In this document: one piece after another, positions 1 to 10,823 of the stretch
Numbering within the stretch: position 1 is the stretch's first letter
Layout of the letters: every line of letters starts with the position of its first letter
Origin: Ceraceosorus guamensis
Taxonomy: Eukaryota > Basidiomycota > Exobasidiomycetes > Ceraceosorales > Ceraceosoraceae
Length of the DNA: 64,000 nucleotides
Assembly: GCF_003144195.1 (NCBI RefSeq)
Contig: NW_020290000.1
Coordinates: 601,635 to 665,634, forward strand
Direction: 5' to 3'
Notes under the pieces: generated by a model
Databases searched by the model: none
Seen by the model: the letters and a program-made list of their open reading frames with translations, nothing else
What the model was told of the DNA's origin: nothing
Program-made: the position numbers and the translations under genes

Positions 1-974
1 TTCTGCATGGCGAGGTGCCAAGCACATGTGCCGGGGCGCCAGATGGCTGCAGGCGGTGCACGCAGCGTGCGATCGTGGCCGCATGCTCGATCGCATCTCG
101 CTGATCATCCTTTCGCCGCGCCATGCAGCATCAATCAAGTATAAGAAATCAAAGAACCGCGGGTGCCTGGCGCAGGGATTGCGAAGATGGCGCTGGCGTG
201 CAGCAAGTGCTGATGAGTGGGGGGCTGCTTGTGCTGCGTACAGGAGGAGCCAGCCTGCACGATGTGCAGCTGCTGATGCGTGATGTGCAGGGGCAGCAGG
301 GGCAGCAGGGGCAAAAGGTCCAGCCTGAGTCACGTACGTTGTAAACGACCGTACCACGCAGCTCTGCATGCATGCCGCTTCGTCGCGAAGATGCGTGCAT
401 CCATCCGCCTCTTTCATGCGGCGTGTGCATGCATGCATCATCGACAAGCTTTGCGGCACAGCCTTCTCTCTCACTCACAATCCGAGACGCATCAGACTGC
501 TGCTGCTTCCCCTCGTCATGCTGCCTTCGCGCAATCACCGCATACGAGCTGTAACGCCGAACGTGTCCTTCTGCGGTCCCTTCTCGCGCTCACGAGAATC
601 GCAATCGTGAATCAACTAAATCTCGATCACAGAGTGACGGATGCTGTGAAGGCTGTACAATGGCCTTGCTGTCACGAGTATATGTTGCTTCCGGTCCCCA
701 TCTACGACAACGATCTACAGCAACAACCACCTCTGACTTCTTCAGCTTCAGCTCCCTGACACACCGCCATTGCGCGGACAACACACATCACCAAATCACA
801 AGTAGTCTTTCGATTTCCTGCGCTCGTGCAGCTTGAAGCCAGCCATCCACTCCACTCGCTCGCACATTCGATCGGCTCTCTGCACACGCGGTATCGGCCC
901 TACCCCTCCTGCTGCACGCCATCTAGCCCTCGTCTTCGTAAGCAATAGCTATACCTTGCTCCCGATCACTCGTC
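1..974. other. Gene-free left edge and promoter of the first gene
   Basis: No reading frame here shows recognisable protein sequence or conserved splicing. The stretch is rich in ATGCATGC-type palindromic words around 365-435 and holds a short GGGGCAGCA direct repeat near 288-312. The last 350 bases are C/T-rich, as expected of a promoter and 5' leader for the gene starting at 975. Confidence 0.6.
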
Positions 975-2331
975 ATGTCGGACGCTGCTCTTGACGGCGT
1001 GCCTTCACTGGGCGGCTCGCCCGTCATCTTCATCGGGGTCATTGCAGCGATAGCATGTGTCGTGGTCGTCGCTGCAGTGTTGATCTGCCTCTAGTAAGTC
1101 GAGATAGCTGAGTATCGCGGCCATGAGGAGCTATCTTCTCACCTCTTGGCCACCTGTCCTCTACCTCGATGTGCGGCACAGCTGCCGTCGACGAAGACGC
1201 AGAAAAGCAGCACTGGCACGAGCTTCATTGGGCAATAATCTCAATACTATGCACCCTGGTCCATCACTAGCTGGCCGCAGGGGAAGAGCGCAAGGCTCAG
1301 GCTTTGCGCCAGTCTCCCAGATGAATGATGACGAAGCTTTCAACGCCGCTCCTTCGCCTAGACACTCGTTGCAGTACGACGGAGCTTACGATCCGTACAA
1401 TTCCACCAATTCGACTGCTCTGCGAACTGGAGGTGCACCATACTCAAATCCATACGGGGCAGGCGCGGCTGCAGGCGCGAAGTACGATGAAAGCTCAGAA
1501 GTCCTTGCGACGCCAACTTCCACCAAAAATGCACCTTTTAGTGGACGACCGGGTGGAGCTGCCGCTGGATCGGCTGGCGTGGGAAGCGCAGCAGGAGCAA
1601 ATGCTTACAACAGGCCGAACAGGGCTCAACAGAGTTCCGCTGCTGGCCCAGGGCACATGTATAGCGGCCATCAGCCCACTGCTAGCTATGGATCCGGCTT
1701 CTCCGACGCATCTTACTCTGCGCCTCCGAGGAGAGAGGAGAGAAGCTTTTACTATGGCGGCGTGGGTGCTATGGAGCCCGCGTCTGACTACCTGCCGCAA
1801 GCGCAAGGCGCTCACAATCCCTATACCGCCAACATGCCACCAACATCCTCAACTCACCATCAGGCACAACCGTGGACAGCATACGCGTCAGACGCAACGG
1901 TTCCGGAAGATGCTCCACCATCGCACGACTTTGGAGCGGCAAGATATGCTGCGGAAAAGCAAGCCCACATGGCTGCGCACACACCCAGCGCTAATTTCAG
2001 CAACACCCAGTCGCATCCCAATCCGTACAGCAGCGAAGGAGGTGCGGGTCCATCTGCTTCCGCCGGACATCCAGCAGCGACGCACACGTCCGCTTCGAGT
2101 TCGACTTCTTATCCGCCTCCACAGACATCATCTGCCGCAGAACCTCCTTCGTACGACGCCTTGTCCATCGCTGAGAGGTCTGAGAGCAGCAGCAGACCGC
2201 AAAGTGAAGTCATGGCTGCTGGACCTAGCAGAGTGGACAGAGCATCCGGATCCTTCCCCAGCAGCAGCAGCGCAAACGACAGTCAGAAGAAGTGGACAAG
2301 CGGAGATTTCAAGGATGGCGGCGCCGCGTAA
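975..2331 (+). CDS. Single-pass membrane protein with a cytosolic low-complexity tail and a PPxY motif
   Basis: Two exons, 975-1093 and 1182-2331 (intron 1094-1181, GTAAGT donor), give 422 residues. The intron removes an in-frame TAG that overlaps the donor. Residues 17-40 form one hydrophobic segment, followed at once by Cys and a run of six Arg plus Lys. By the positive-inside rule the short N terminus is lumenal or extracellular and the long tail cytosolic. The tail is rich in Ser, Ala, Tyr, Pro and Gly, with many NPY and SxY words. It carries PPSY at about residues 361-364, the type of PY motif bound by WW domains of Rsp5/Nedd4 ubiquitin ligases. Inference: a cargo or adaptor for ubiquitin sorting, or a wall-sensor-like protein; there is no extracellular domain to sense anything. 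The family is not recognised. The gene model is well supported by phase and the intact basic stop-transfer; function is open. Confidence 0.8.
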
Positions 2332-2911
2332 GGCCTCCGTGCGCCCATTGGCTACGCGCACTCTACGGCCAGCATTCATCTTGTTCTGCCTTGAAGACTG
2401 CTTGGTCGCATGGCCTGTGCGTTCGCTGCGCCCCGCCTGTATTTGCTCCATCTTCTTGTACGCCTCTATCTCACATCACACACCAAGGACAATTTGCAAT
2501 GTCGATCGTCGATCTTCAGCAGTGATGCCCAATTTATTGTCCTTTGCTCATGTGCTTGAGCAAGCAGGATGCGCTGCCATTAGAGAGGAGCACCACCGCG
2601 AGCCTGCTCACACTTGGGACAAAAAGGTCTGCACATTGTTACGTGACGAGAAGAGGGCGTGCCGCGAGACGATCTGAGTTAGATGAGATTTTGTGGGGGC
2701 GGGCGTGTGTAAACATGTTGCGAACATCCGTGTGACTAGACATCGTTGCGAGAGGTGTAGACGTGTTAAGAGTGGTGGTGATGAAGAGATCGAAGTTGAA
2801 AGCCGGGCCAAGCAGGGTCGCACCTGCATGGCCAAAGCTGGACAAGAAGAAGAAGAAAGAAAAATTGCGTCCGAGGTCCCCTTTCTCGCCTGGCAAATGC
2901 CATCGAGGCCA
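2332..2911. other. Intergenic between convergent genes
   Basis: Shared 3' region of the PPxY membrane protein gene (+) and the helicase gene (-). It holds short overlapping open frames without family resemblance; nothing else was seen. Confidence 0.6.
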
Positions 2912-5299
2912 TCAAAATCGATCGGAAGACATATCTGCAAACGAGGATCTCCTACTACCTCCTCCTCCAAAATCAGAGTCTCGCGCTCCTCGATCTCTTC
3001 GTCCATACGAACTTGACTCGCCGCGATCGAACATCCTGTCGTTTCTTCCGTACGATGGGGAGAAATCGGAGCGACCTCCTCTATCGAACCCTCTAAATCC
3101 GCCGCCTCGCCCAAATCCTCCTCTCCCGCCCCCTCTTCCACCTCTACCTCCTCCGAACCCACCCTTGGCAAACCCGCCGCCTCGTCTGTCATTGAGGCCG
3201 AGCTTGTCGATCATCATCTTGGAGACGTACAAGCGCTCAGAACCTCTGCTCAAGCTGTCCACCCACTCCTTTTGCCCTTCCAGAGCGGCCGTCTTGCTAA
3301 GATTGAGAGCGTCCGCATGACCAGAGATAAAGCCCAGGTGGGACATGGCAATGCCGACCAACCTATCGTTGCCGCTCTCCTCCGACATCCTGCTGATCTG
3401 CTCGCCCAGCACACTCTGCACGTGCGCTGGGTCCAGCTTCTCCGAAAAGGAGCCTACAAATTTGGCCTGAGGTATCCTGAAGCCGTTCGGTTCCCGACGC
3501 TGCCGGGGATCCGGTCTCTGGTCTGGACCCGTCAGCATCTTCAAAGTTTTCTGATCTACAACGGATTCTGGTTCCTCGTCGTACCTCTTGCACAGATCCT
3601 GCAATTCCTGTTGAAAGTCGCTGAAAGCCAGCTCTTGCACTGGGGCCAATTTGGACAGCACACCGGTCAAGAAGGGCTTCTCGTAAGGCGTAAGGATGAT
3701 ATCACCGCGCCCATCAGCTCCCGCACGACCTGTCCGGCCGACTCGGTGGATGTAGTTGTCCGCACCAGGTGGAACGCTGATTTGAATGACCCTGGTGGTG
3801 CCAGGGTAATCCACGCCTCGAGCAGAGACATCAGATGTGACCAGGACAGCAGCTCCGTTCTTGTACGATCTGAATTGACTGGAGACCCTGAACCTCTTAT
3901 CCTGATCCTTGCCGCTGTGAATGACATTCATAAACGTCGACGTGCCGCATGGTAACAAGCTCTTGACGCTCTTCGAAAGCAGGAGCTCAGAGATGAACTC
4001 AGTGAGCTTCGTAGTGGGCGCAAAGATGATCACCTTGCTCTTGCCTGCATTGACGATCTGGTCGTGCGCGACCAAATTGACGAGATGCACCATCTGATCC
4101 ATGCCAGACGGGACTTCTGTGGCAAATTGAGGAATATTCTGGTGCACATTCTCCTCTCCCTCTGGCACAGTGTCGATGAATCGGTGACTCTCTTCCAGCA
4201 AGGAGTGAGTCAACTTTCGGATCTCCTTTGAGACGGTAGCACTGAAGAGGAAGTTGGTCCTTTGCTCCCTGGGCGGCAAGTACTCTCTGATTTTGGCAAT
4301 GTCGTCTCTAAAGCCCATATCCAGCAGTGTGTCGGCCTCGTCCAGGATGAAAGTCTGCGTGGCCGCAATGGCATCTCTGACCATCTCATCTTCCTGTAAC
4401 AAATCCAACAGGCGACCTGGTGTGGCAACCACGACGTCCGGTCTGCCTCTTCGCCAATCCTTGAGCTGCATATGCCTGCTCGCTCCGCCGACCAGCAGTC
4501 TGCATTCGTAACCTTCGTGAAAGTGGTGCAGCTTGATGGCTTCGTTTGCAATCTGTGTTGCCAGCTCTCGCGTAGGGGAGATGACCAGCGTACCCACCGT
4601 ATTGGCCACGTACTGCCGGACCAGAGCCTTTCTGCCGTGCTTGTCGAGCGAGCTGAAGTCAAAGTCGGGTCGATGCCGTTTGAGCATCTCTGAGAATGGC
4701 TGGTTAAAGATGCCCCTCTCCACATCGTGGATCGCATTGACGCGCGATTCCACCGCTGGCACCATGAATGCTAGCGTCTTGCCTGTGCCCGTCTTTGCCT
4801 TTACGAGCAAGTCGCGCCCTTTGCCATCCTCCATCTCGCCCGATTTGACATCCGCCAGCTTGGGCAAGAGGTGCAGAACCTCTCTCTGCACGTCGGACAT
4901 GTCCACATAGCCAAAAGGCTTGACTGTGAGCGCCTTGAATGTGCCGTAATCAATATGACCTTTGAGCGAAGCGAAAGTTCCATCCCGGGGCACGACAGGC
5001 TTGGGAGCCCTGGCCGCTTGCTCCTTCTCTTGTTGCCTCTGCTCGTCCTCCTCCTCGAGCGCTGTTTCCGATGCTACAGCGTTTTCTGCGGTTGAGTAGC
5101 TACGCACGGCCAGAGCTGACTTGATATGAGAGAGAAAAGCATTCCTCGAGGTGCTCGAGCTGACTGGTCCAAATGCGGTGCTTGCGCTTAGCAGCGTTGA
5201 AGTTGTGTTGGTGCTCGAAGAGAGTAGCCGGACGCTAGTCCTAGCACCGTTGGGCCTCGCGCCCGCAAGAGCCGCATTGACTGCTCTTCGAGCGAGCAT
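2912..5299 (-). CDS. Mitochondrial DEAD-box RNA helicase, Mss116-like
   Basis: One exon, 795 residues. The chosen start at 5299 opens with MLARRAVNAALAGAR, an Arg/Ala-rich mitochondrial presequence; the frame is open for 106 codons further upstream but that part looks like leader. Motifs in order: I (AKTGTGKT, 168-175), Ia (PTREL, 242-246), Ib (TPGRL, 293-297), II (DEAD, 320-323), III (SAT, 353-355), V (SARGVDYPG, about 492-500), VI (HRVGRTGR, 518-525). About 50 extra residues lie between motifs I and Ia. A C-terminal tail from about 705 is Gly/Arg-rich (RGG type), as in RNA chaperones. In yeast, Mss116 unwinds and anneals mitochondrial group I/II intron RNA and aids translation. The targeting signal, linker sequence (DTVPE...HQNI) and basic tail fit Mss116 better than nuclear DEAD-box proteins. 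It is divergent from the DAHP synthase gene. Confidence 0.9.
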   Translation of the reverse strand: MLARRAVNAALAGARPNGARTSVRLLSSSTNTTSTLLSASTAFGPVSSSTSRNAFLSHIKSALAVRSYSTAENAVASETALEEEDEQRQQEKEQAARAPKPVVPRDGTFASLKGHIDYGTFKALTVKPFGYVDMSDVQREVLHLLPKLADVKSGEMEDGKGRDLLVKAKTGTGKTLAFMVPAVESRVNAIHDVERGIFNQPFSEMLKRHRPDFDFSSLDKHGRKALVRQYVANTVGTLVISPTRELATQIANEAIKLHHFHEGYECRLLVGGASRHMQLKDWRRGRPDVVVATPGRLLDLLQEDEMVRDAIAATQTFILDEADTLLDMGFRDDIAKIREYLPPREQRTNFLFSATVSKEIRKLTHSLLEESHRFIDTVPEGEENVHQNIPQFATEVPSGMDQMVHLVNLVAHDQIVNAGKSKVIIFAPTTKLTEFISELLLSKSVKSLLPCGTSTFMNVIHSGKDQDKRFRVSSQFRSYKNGAAVLVTSDVSARGVDYPGTTRVIQISVPPGADNYIHRVGRTGRAGADGRGDIILTPYEKPFLTGVLSKLAPVQELAFSDFQQELQDLCKRYDEEPESVVDQKTLKMLTGPDQRPDPRQRREPNGFRIPQAKFVGSFSEKLDPAHVQSVLGEQISRMSEESGNDRLVGIAMSHLGFISGHADALNLSKTAALEGQKEWVDSLSRGSERLYVSKMMIDKLGLNDRRGGGFAKGGFGGGRGGRGGGRGGFGRGGGFRGFDRGGRSDFSPSYGRNDRMFDRGESSSYGRRDRGARDSDFGGGGSRRSSFADMSSDRF

Positions 5300-6023
5300 G
5301 GCTCGGTTGGTGGATTGTAGCGTAGCGTGTGTGCGTTTCCGGTCTCCACAATATCTTCTTGAACGCTGTGTGAAGATGTATCTGATGGAAGGGGGGATGT
5401 ATGTAGTGGTACCAGCAGTGGGCGCTCGGGTGCCTCGTGAAAAGCTCTGGAACGATCGTGGGAAGCTGTCCCAGAAATCACAGGCGAAGCAATTCAAGCA
5501 AGAAGCTGAGATCTGTGAGGGGATTAGAGTGAACAAGGGAAGGGCTTTTCGAAGGACGGCCCAAGACCTCAGCAGCAGCCATCTATCTGCAGCTCTTGGA
5601 CGGGCTTTGTCATGCAAAGGAAGACATCAGACACAACAGTCACAGTCTTCAAAAATTCACAATTGATTTTGGTTGCGCAGAAGCGGAAAATCGTGTATTC
5701 GGCCGATAGAAAGGCGCCGGGCAGGTCACGTGATGCGCGGCAACCTTTTTGGCGCGGGCCCCGCGGTCTTTGGTGCGAGGTCAGATGCATGCACTCAAGA
5801 CTCATCAATCAAGAAATATTAATAATCGTGAATAATAATCACGAATGACTCTAAATGATTAGCGGGCCGAGTCACGGGTGCACAGCTTTGCTGCACGCAC
5901 GAACACGAAGAAATCGTACGTTGGCTTTGGCTGTGCAAGCACACCATCCTTAAGGTTGCTTCGGTTGCCAAAGAGTCACAGTCAAGAAGGCCAAGAGGCT
6001 GCTGGAAACGATCTTGTCACACG
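5300..6023. promoter_or_regulatory. Divergent promoter region, helicase / DAHP synthase
   Basis: 724 bases between two divergent starts. It contains an AT-rich inverted pair, ATCGTGAAT and AATCACGAAT, at about 5825-5846. This is one of the dispersed TCACGAAT words seen across the window. No gene was seen. Confidence 0.5.
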
Positions 6024-8149
6024 ATGGCCTCAGCATCGATCTTAGACGCGTGGACGCCAAGCAGCTGGCGAACAAAGCCGATTGCCCAAGATGTGGTCTA
6101 TCCGAATCAAGCAGAGCTCAACAGGGCTACGGATAGATTGAAGCAATTGCCGGGTCTAGTGACCCCGTTCGAGATCGAGAAGCTGAGAAAGCAGCTTGCA
6201 GACGTAGCGGATGGCAAGGTGGGCCGAGCTATGAACCTTGTCTGCGCTAGCTCGGCAGACGCGCGCTGACATACTCTTCACTCGTGACTGCGCGTTGCAC
6301 AGGCTTTTCTGTTGCAGTCTGGCGATTGCGCAGAGTTGTTCACAGACTGCGTGCCCTCAAAGATCGATGCCAAGGTCAAGCTCAGCTTGTTGATGAGCCT
6401 GATCCTCATTTGGGGTGGCAGATTACCCGTAGTGCGGGTCGGAAGGATAGCAGGGCAGTATGCCAAGCCGAGGAGTAAAGCCACAGAGGTTGTCAAGACT
6501 GAAGATGGAGAGCAGGTAGAAGTCTTGACGTTCAGGCAAGTGTCACCAAGAGTCAGCCATCAGGACATAGATCTTCGTGCAAATTCAGCCGATGAAGACT
6601 TGTTGACGCCTATACTCCATTCTTGATGTCAACAGAGGAGATAATGTAAATGCGTTTCAAGCCTCTGCCTCTGCAAGGAGACCGGACCCCGAACGGCTTC
6701 TGCAATCCTATTTTCATTCTTGCGCTACACTCAACCACATCAGAGCATCTCTCGGCAGTGGCATTGCAGGTGCGCAGCACGAGCCTCGGCTAATCAGGTT
6801 GGGCGGCTGAAGCTCATCGCCTACACCCTACAACCTTGCAGACTTACACGCTCCACAGAGCTGGTCCTTGGCTCACGTCAGATCGCCAGCGCTGCAACGT
6901 GAATTTTCTAGCGTCATAGAATCGCTCGAAGATGCGCTGCATTTCATGCAAGTCGTTGGCGCCGATAGAAACGAGCGAAGCTTGGAAAGCGTAGATTACT
7001 ACACCAGGTGGGTGCTCCTCTCTCACGCGCAACGCCAACGTAAATGCGCTGACTTCCTGTTCCAACCAACCGCTGTGCCTAGTCACGAGGGGTTGATGCT
7101 CGAGTACGAGGAAAGTCTGACGCGCGGTATCGAGAGTTCCCGAATGTCCAAATCAAAATTGGAGGCGCCGAACGAATCCACTCGTGCATCGCACTACGCT
7201 CTCAGCGCGCACACCCTTTGGTTGGGCGACAGGACTCGTCAGCTCGATGGCGCTCATGTGGAGTACTTCCGCGGCCTGATCAATCCAATCGGCGTCAAGG
7301 TTGGGCCAAGCATGAAGCCGGGCGAATTGGTGGATTTGCTGGCCAAGGTGGATCCACTTGCTGAAAAGGGGAGGTGTACACTGATCTGCAGATTCGGAGC
7401 TGGCAAGGTGGGAAAAGGCTGAATGCACGCTTGTGAAATGCTTCTGCTGATGCCGTCATTTCTATATTGGCAGGCACCCTCTTTATTGCCGCCTCTCATC
7501 CAGGCCGTCCGATCTTCGCCGCACGCAAACAGCGTCATTTGGTGTAGCGACCCCATGCATGGCAACACGCGTTCTTCGCCTCTAGACCCTAGCATCAAGA
7601 CACGTCGCTTTGGCGACGTGGTGACGGAGCTCGTGGAGAGCTTGCAGGTGCATGCGGCGGAGAGAAGCAGGTTAGCAGGCGTGCATCTAGAATTAACGGG
7701 GGAGGTCAATGCGAAGGGAGAGAGCGTGACAGAGTGCGTGGGTGGCAGCATGGAGCTATCGGATGAAGACCTCGGTCGGCGGTACTTGGTGAGTAGGATT
7801 TGCTGTCTCCAGGTGCGGGATGCGGGGCGGGGCTAATACACTACTTCCTCACTTGTCGTCTCGACAATCAAACAAGACACATTGTGACCCGCGCCTAAAC
7901 TACGAGCAGTCCCTCGACGTCGCTTTCTTGCTTTCGCACTCGTTGCGCAGTCGCAGACTAGGCCGATCTTCATCTGCAAGCAGATCGAGAACACGAGAAC
8001 CGAGTCCGACCTCTTCACCTATTCCGCCAAGCGACAACGCGCAGAATGGGGTATCGCACGGTGACAAGACGCATCCCTCGCTCCTGCTGAATGAGGACGA
8101 AGATTCGCTGCTCAAGGAGCTCGTCAGAGGCATTTCGAATCGGTCTTGA
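6024..8149 (+). CDS. Class II (plant/microbial-type) DAHP synthase
   Basis: Condenses phosphoenolpyruvate with erythrose 4-phosphate to DAHP, the entry step of the shikimate pathway. Seven exons: 6024-6218, 6303-6535, 6636-6769, 6842-7007, 7083-7407, 7474-7788, 7877-8149; 546 residues. Family blocks are seen in order: QDVVYPN, SGDCAELF (metal-ligand Cys), MSLILIWGGRLPVVR, GRIAGQYAKPRS, RGDNVNAF, SHEGLMLEYEESLTR, GDRTRQLDGAHVEYFRG, GVKVGPSMKP, CSDPMHGNT (His ligand), HLELTGE, VTEC, CDPRLNYEQSLD. Each junction restores one of these blocks. The second intron has a GC donor (AG|GCAAGT at 6536). The enzyme ends in a roughly 55-residue Ser/Arg/Pro-rich stretch inside or after the last conserved block, longer than in plant enzymes. 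No N-terminal targeting signal is obvious, so a cytosolic site is likely. Fungi more often use type I (Aro3/Aro4) enzymes. Confidence 0.93.
6536..6635 (+). other. GC-AG intron in the DAHP synthase gene
   Basis: The donor reads AG|GCAAGT and the acceptor AACAG. Splicing joins Phe-(AG)+(A)-Gly-Asp-Asn, giving the family-invariant RGDN. No GT donor nearby preserves the frame and this block. Confidence 0.8.
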
Positions 8150-8415
8150 TCGCGTTCTGAACAAGCAAGCGCGCAAACGAGGGGCACAGCTTGGTAAGAT
8201 CTAGAAACGGGTCTGCGTCATAGGTCATTCATCTATTATTGCTCTATGCAGATCGTTTGTCGTGCGAAGAAGATCGGATGTACTGCAGGCTGCGACACGT
8301 TGTAAGCGGCTCGGATGCGATAAGAGTTCCAAGTGCTTGAGTCAGTATGAAGCACGAGAATGTGCGCGTTTGCCCACAACGGCGTGATCGTGAGTAGCAT
8401 GGGGCCCGTGAGGAT

Positions 8416-9793
8416 CTACTCTTCGTCGATGACCACTTGCTCGTAGAGTGGATTGTCGTGTCCGCCCACTGGACGATTGAGGGGAGAGTCTTGTCCGGTG
8501 TAGATGAGCAGATCATAAATGGCACCACCCGCAAGACCTCCGAGGATAGCGCTGAGACCGGGACCCCAAGCAAAGTAAAAGTGATTGTTGGTCCATACTT
8601 CGTTGCCGTAACCGACGAGCCAGCAGGCTAATCTGGGACCAGAGTCTCTGGCCAAGTTCATGGCGTAGCCAGTGTTGATTCCCAAAGCTGCGCCTATACC
8701 CACCAGCACGATCCACATGGCTAGAGGCATGAGACCGGTAGGAGGAGGCAAATTGGCCTGATCGCTGAGAGCAAAGACGACAGCTACCAGCACCGCGCTA
8801 GCCAGGAATTCCGAGTAAGCTGCGCTGGTCCATGGAAGAATGTCGTAAGGAAAGGTGAAGAAGAGACCAGCGGTAGAATGAGGACCAGTGACGGATCGAA
8901 TGTGTTGACCACCTTCGTACAGAGAGATGCTGTAGTAGTAATTGGCGTAGATGAGCAGCGCGGCTGCTGCGCAACCTAGGATCTGCGAAGCGATGAACCA
9001 AGGCACTCTTCGTGCTGGGAATCCTCGGAACACTGCCAAAGCGATTGTCACGGTGGGGTTCAGATGAGCTCCGCTCACTCCTCCAGAAGTCCAGATACCG
9101 ACTGCTACACCCGTAGCCCAAGCGAAGCGCGAAATCAGACTCTTGGCAGCGTCCGGTCCGCTTCCTAGACCCATGTGCAGCTGCACTTGGCACTCGACAC
9201 CGCAGCCAAAGAGGATCTGAATCGCAAGCGAGAGGATGCCCAACGTGTGAGTATGGGGTCCACACGATCATCAGGCCAGGAAAGTCGGAGACCATCGCTG
9301 GCTACGCGATCGCACGTACGTGCCGCCTCACCCTACCATCAAGGCGGGTGATTGACATTATCTTCCTCCTCTGCCAATTCAGCGTCCTCAGTGACCTACT
9401 CACAATCATTGCGGCACCCAGAAATTCGCCCAGCTCCTCACGCCAGACATAGCGGAACTGCTGAATCTTGTTCGCTTTGCCATTTCGCTCTGCCCATCGA
9501 GGGTCGTGCGTGTCGGTGTCGAGGTGAGCAGGGACAGGAGCAGCAGGAAGCATAGGTTCGGTATCTGCGAGTGCCCCATTGACGTTGGAAAAGCCGCTCC
9601 TGTTGAGAGAGTTGCGGATCTCGCTTCTACGAGCATCCCTGAAGGAGCGACGGGATGAGGAGGAGGAAGATTGACGACGGGACATGTCTGAAGAGGTCAC
9701 TCCCGCGCCAGCCCCGCCGGCACCTACCGCTGCTGCTGGTTGACTTTGAGGTAGAAGCGGTTCGCGGGACATTGTCTGTCGCACCTGAGACAT
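8416..9793 (-). CDS. Aquaglyceroporin (MIP family), NPT/NLA type
   Basis: Two exons on the minus strand, 9793-9404 and 9216-8416, separated by a 187-nt intron (9403-9217); 396 residues. Residues 1-110 are a Ser/Arg-rich cytosolic N terminus. Six membrane spans follow, starting at the EELGEFLGAAMI block. The two half-helix loops read GAHLNPT (NPT, 183-185) and GYAMNLARD (NLA, 317-319). The Asp after the second loop (321) marks glycerol-conducting members. Yeast Fps1 also departs from NPA (NPS and NLA), so this protein is probably a glycerol or small-polyol facilitator in the plasma membrane, used in osmoregulation. It lacks the long regulatory tails of Fps1. The junction restores the first helix (AMI|ILFGCGVECQ). 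Its 3' end faces the DAHP synthase gene across 266 bases. Confidence 0.92.
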
Positions 9794-10823
9794 GATTCGT
9801 CCCAAACTTGATCCTGATCCTCAGATCGGAGTTCAGAAGAGCTAGAGCAACAGCTTCAAGATTTGCTGCTGGCGGTCATAGGAAAGCGATGAGGCCGAGC
9901 ATGTGAGAGAAAGATAGCTGAGCTGAGCGTGTCTGGGGCGTTGCGATTCGGGAGTCACACGAAGGGTGATGTGAAAGAGGATAGGGGCACTCGGCATCGA
10001 ATTGCGAACCGCACGCGCACTCGGCAGAATCGCGGATCGGAGGTCGAGTCGAGTTGGACCCCGCGTATACATGCGCTTGCGTGGTTGCAATTAACTGTGA
10101 CTGCTGGCTGTGTTCAGATGGCCACACGGCGACTTGACTTGCGTGGGTGCATAGACGCATGGGCGCAAACGCCATCGCCGCCGCCGGCGTGTTCAGGTCG
10201 TCTGTTGCTGGGCGCTCCTGGGTGGCTCTATAGCGGATCTCGCATATTTTGAACGCCGGCAGCTGGCAGATGCATACTCACTCGTGCTGACGCTGCTGCA
10301 GCACTTACAGTATGTCTAACGCGCGTGTCATCATCATCATCATTGGCGCACCTTGCATGCAGGCAAGGGGCGCGCGCAAGCACAGGTGCTCTCACTCACG
10401 ACTCCCAAAAGTCTTAGTCAAGAGTCTCTCGAATCGTTGAGTCGTGGAATGAAGGTCAAAATGTCAAGAGCTAGCTGTAGAGAGTCAGACCAGAGTCGCA
10501 CCCGTAAATAGAGGATCGAGTCTCTAGAATCTGAGAGTGAGCATACGATGAGCGAAACGCTGTTTGTCTCCAGTCGCAGCACACAGCAATCACTCCGACA
10601 GCGCTCGAGTTCGCATCGACGGAAGTTTGCACACTCCGCGTCCTGAATCTCTACGTCGACGAAGTTCGATTTCCATTCTCGTAGGACGATAAAGAGAGGG
10701 GGTGGAAATGAAAGCTGGTAGAAATTGATTTCGTTGCGAACAGCGAGGGCCAGACTGACCAAAGTGTGATCAGACAGAAAGCCACGCTCGACGAACCCAT
10801 CAAATTCAAGTGGGAGCGGACTC
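9794..10823. other. Intergenic, aquaporin promoter side
   Basis: Lies between the start of the aquaglyceroporin gene and the end of the TMEM135-like gene, both on the minus strand. It includes a short (TCA)n run near 10328-10343 and several GAGTC/GACTC words around 10395-10530. Open frames here have no recognisable protein sequence. Confidence 0.55.

Noticed and set aside
280-759. 159-codon plus-strand open frame
   Set aside because: Cys/His/Arg-rich composition typical of random GC-rich DNA; no motif, no splice logic.
1325-2677. 450-codon open frame overlapping the first gene in another frame
   Set aside because: It lies antiphase to a well-supported coding exon, reads as Arg/Leu/His-rich nonsense and has no domain.
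6770-6841. Alternative donor at 6798 for the third intron of DAHP synthase
   Set aside because: Phase does not match the next exon. The donor at 6770 restores SGIADLH exactly.
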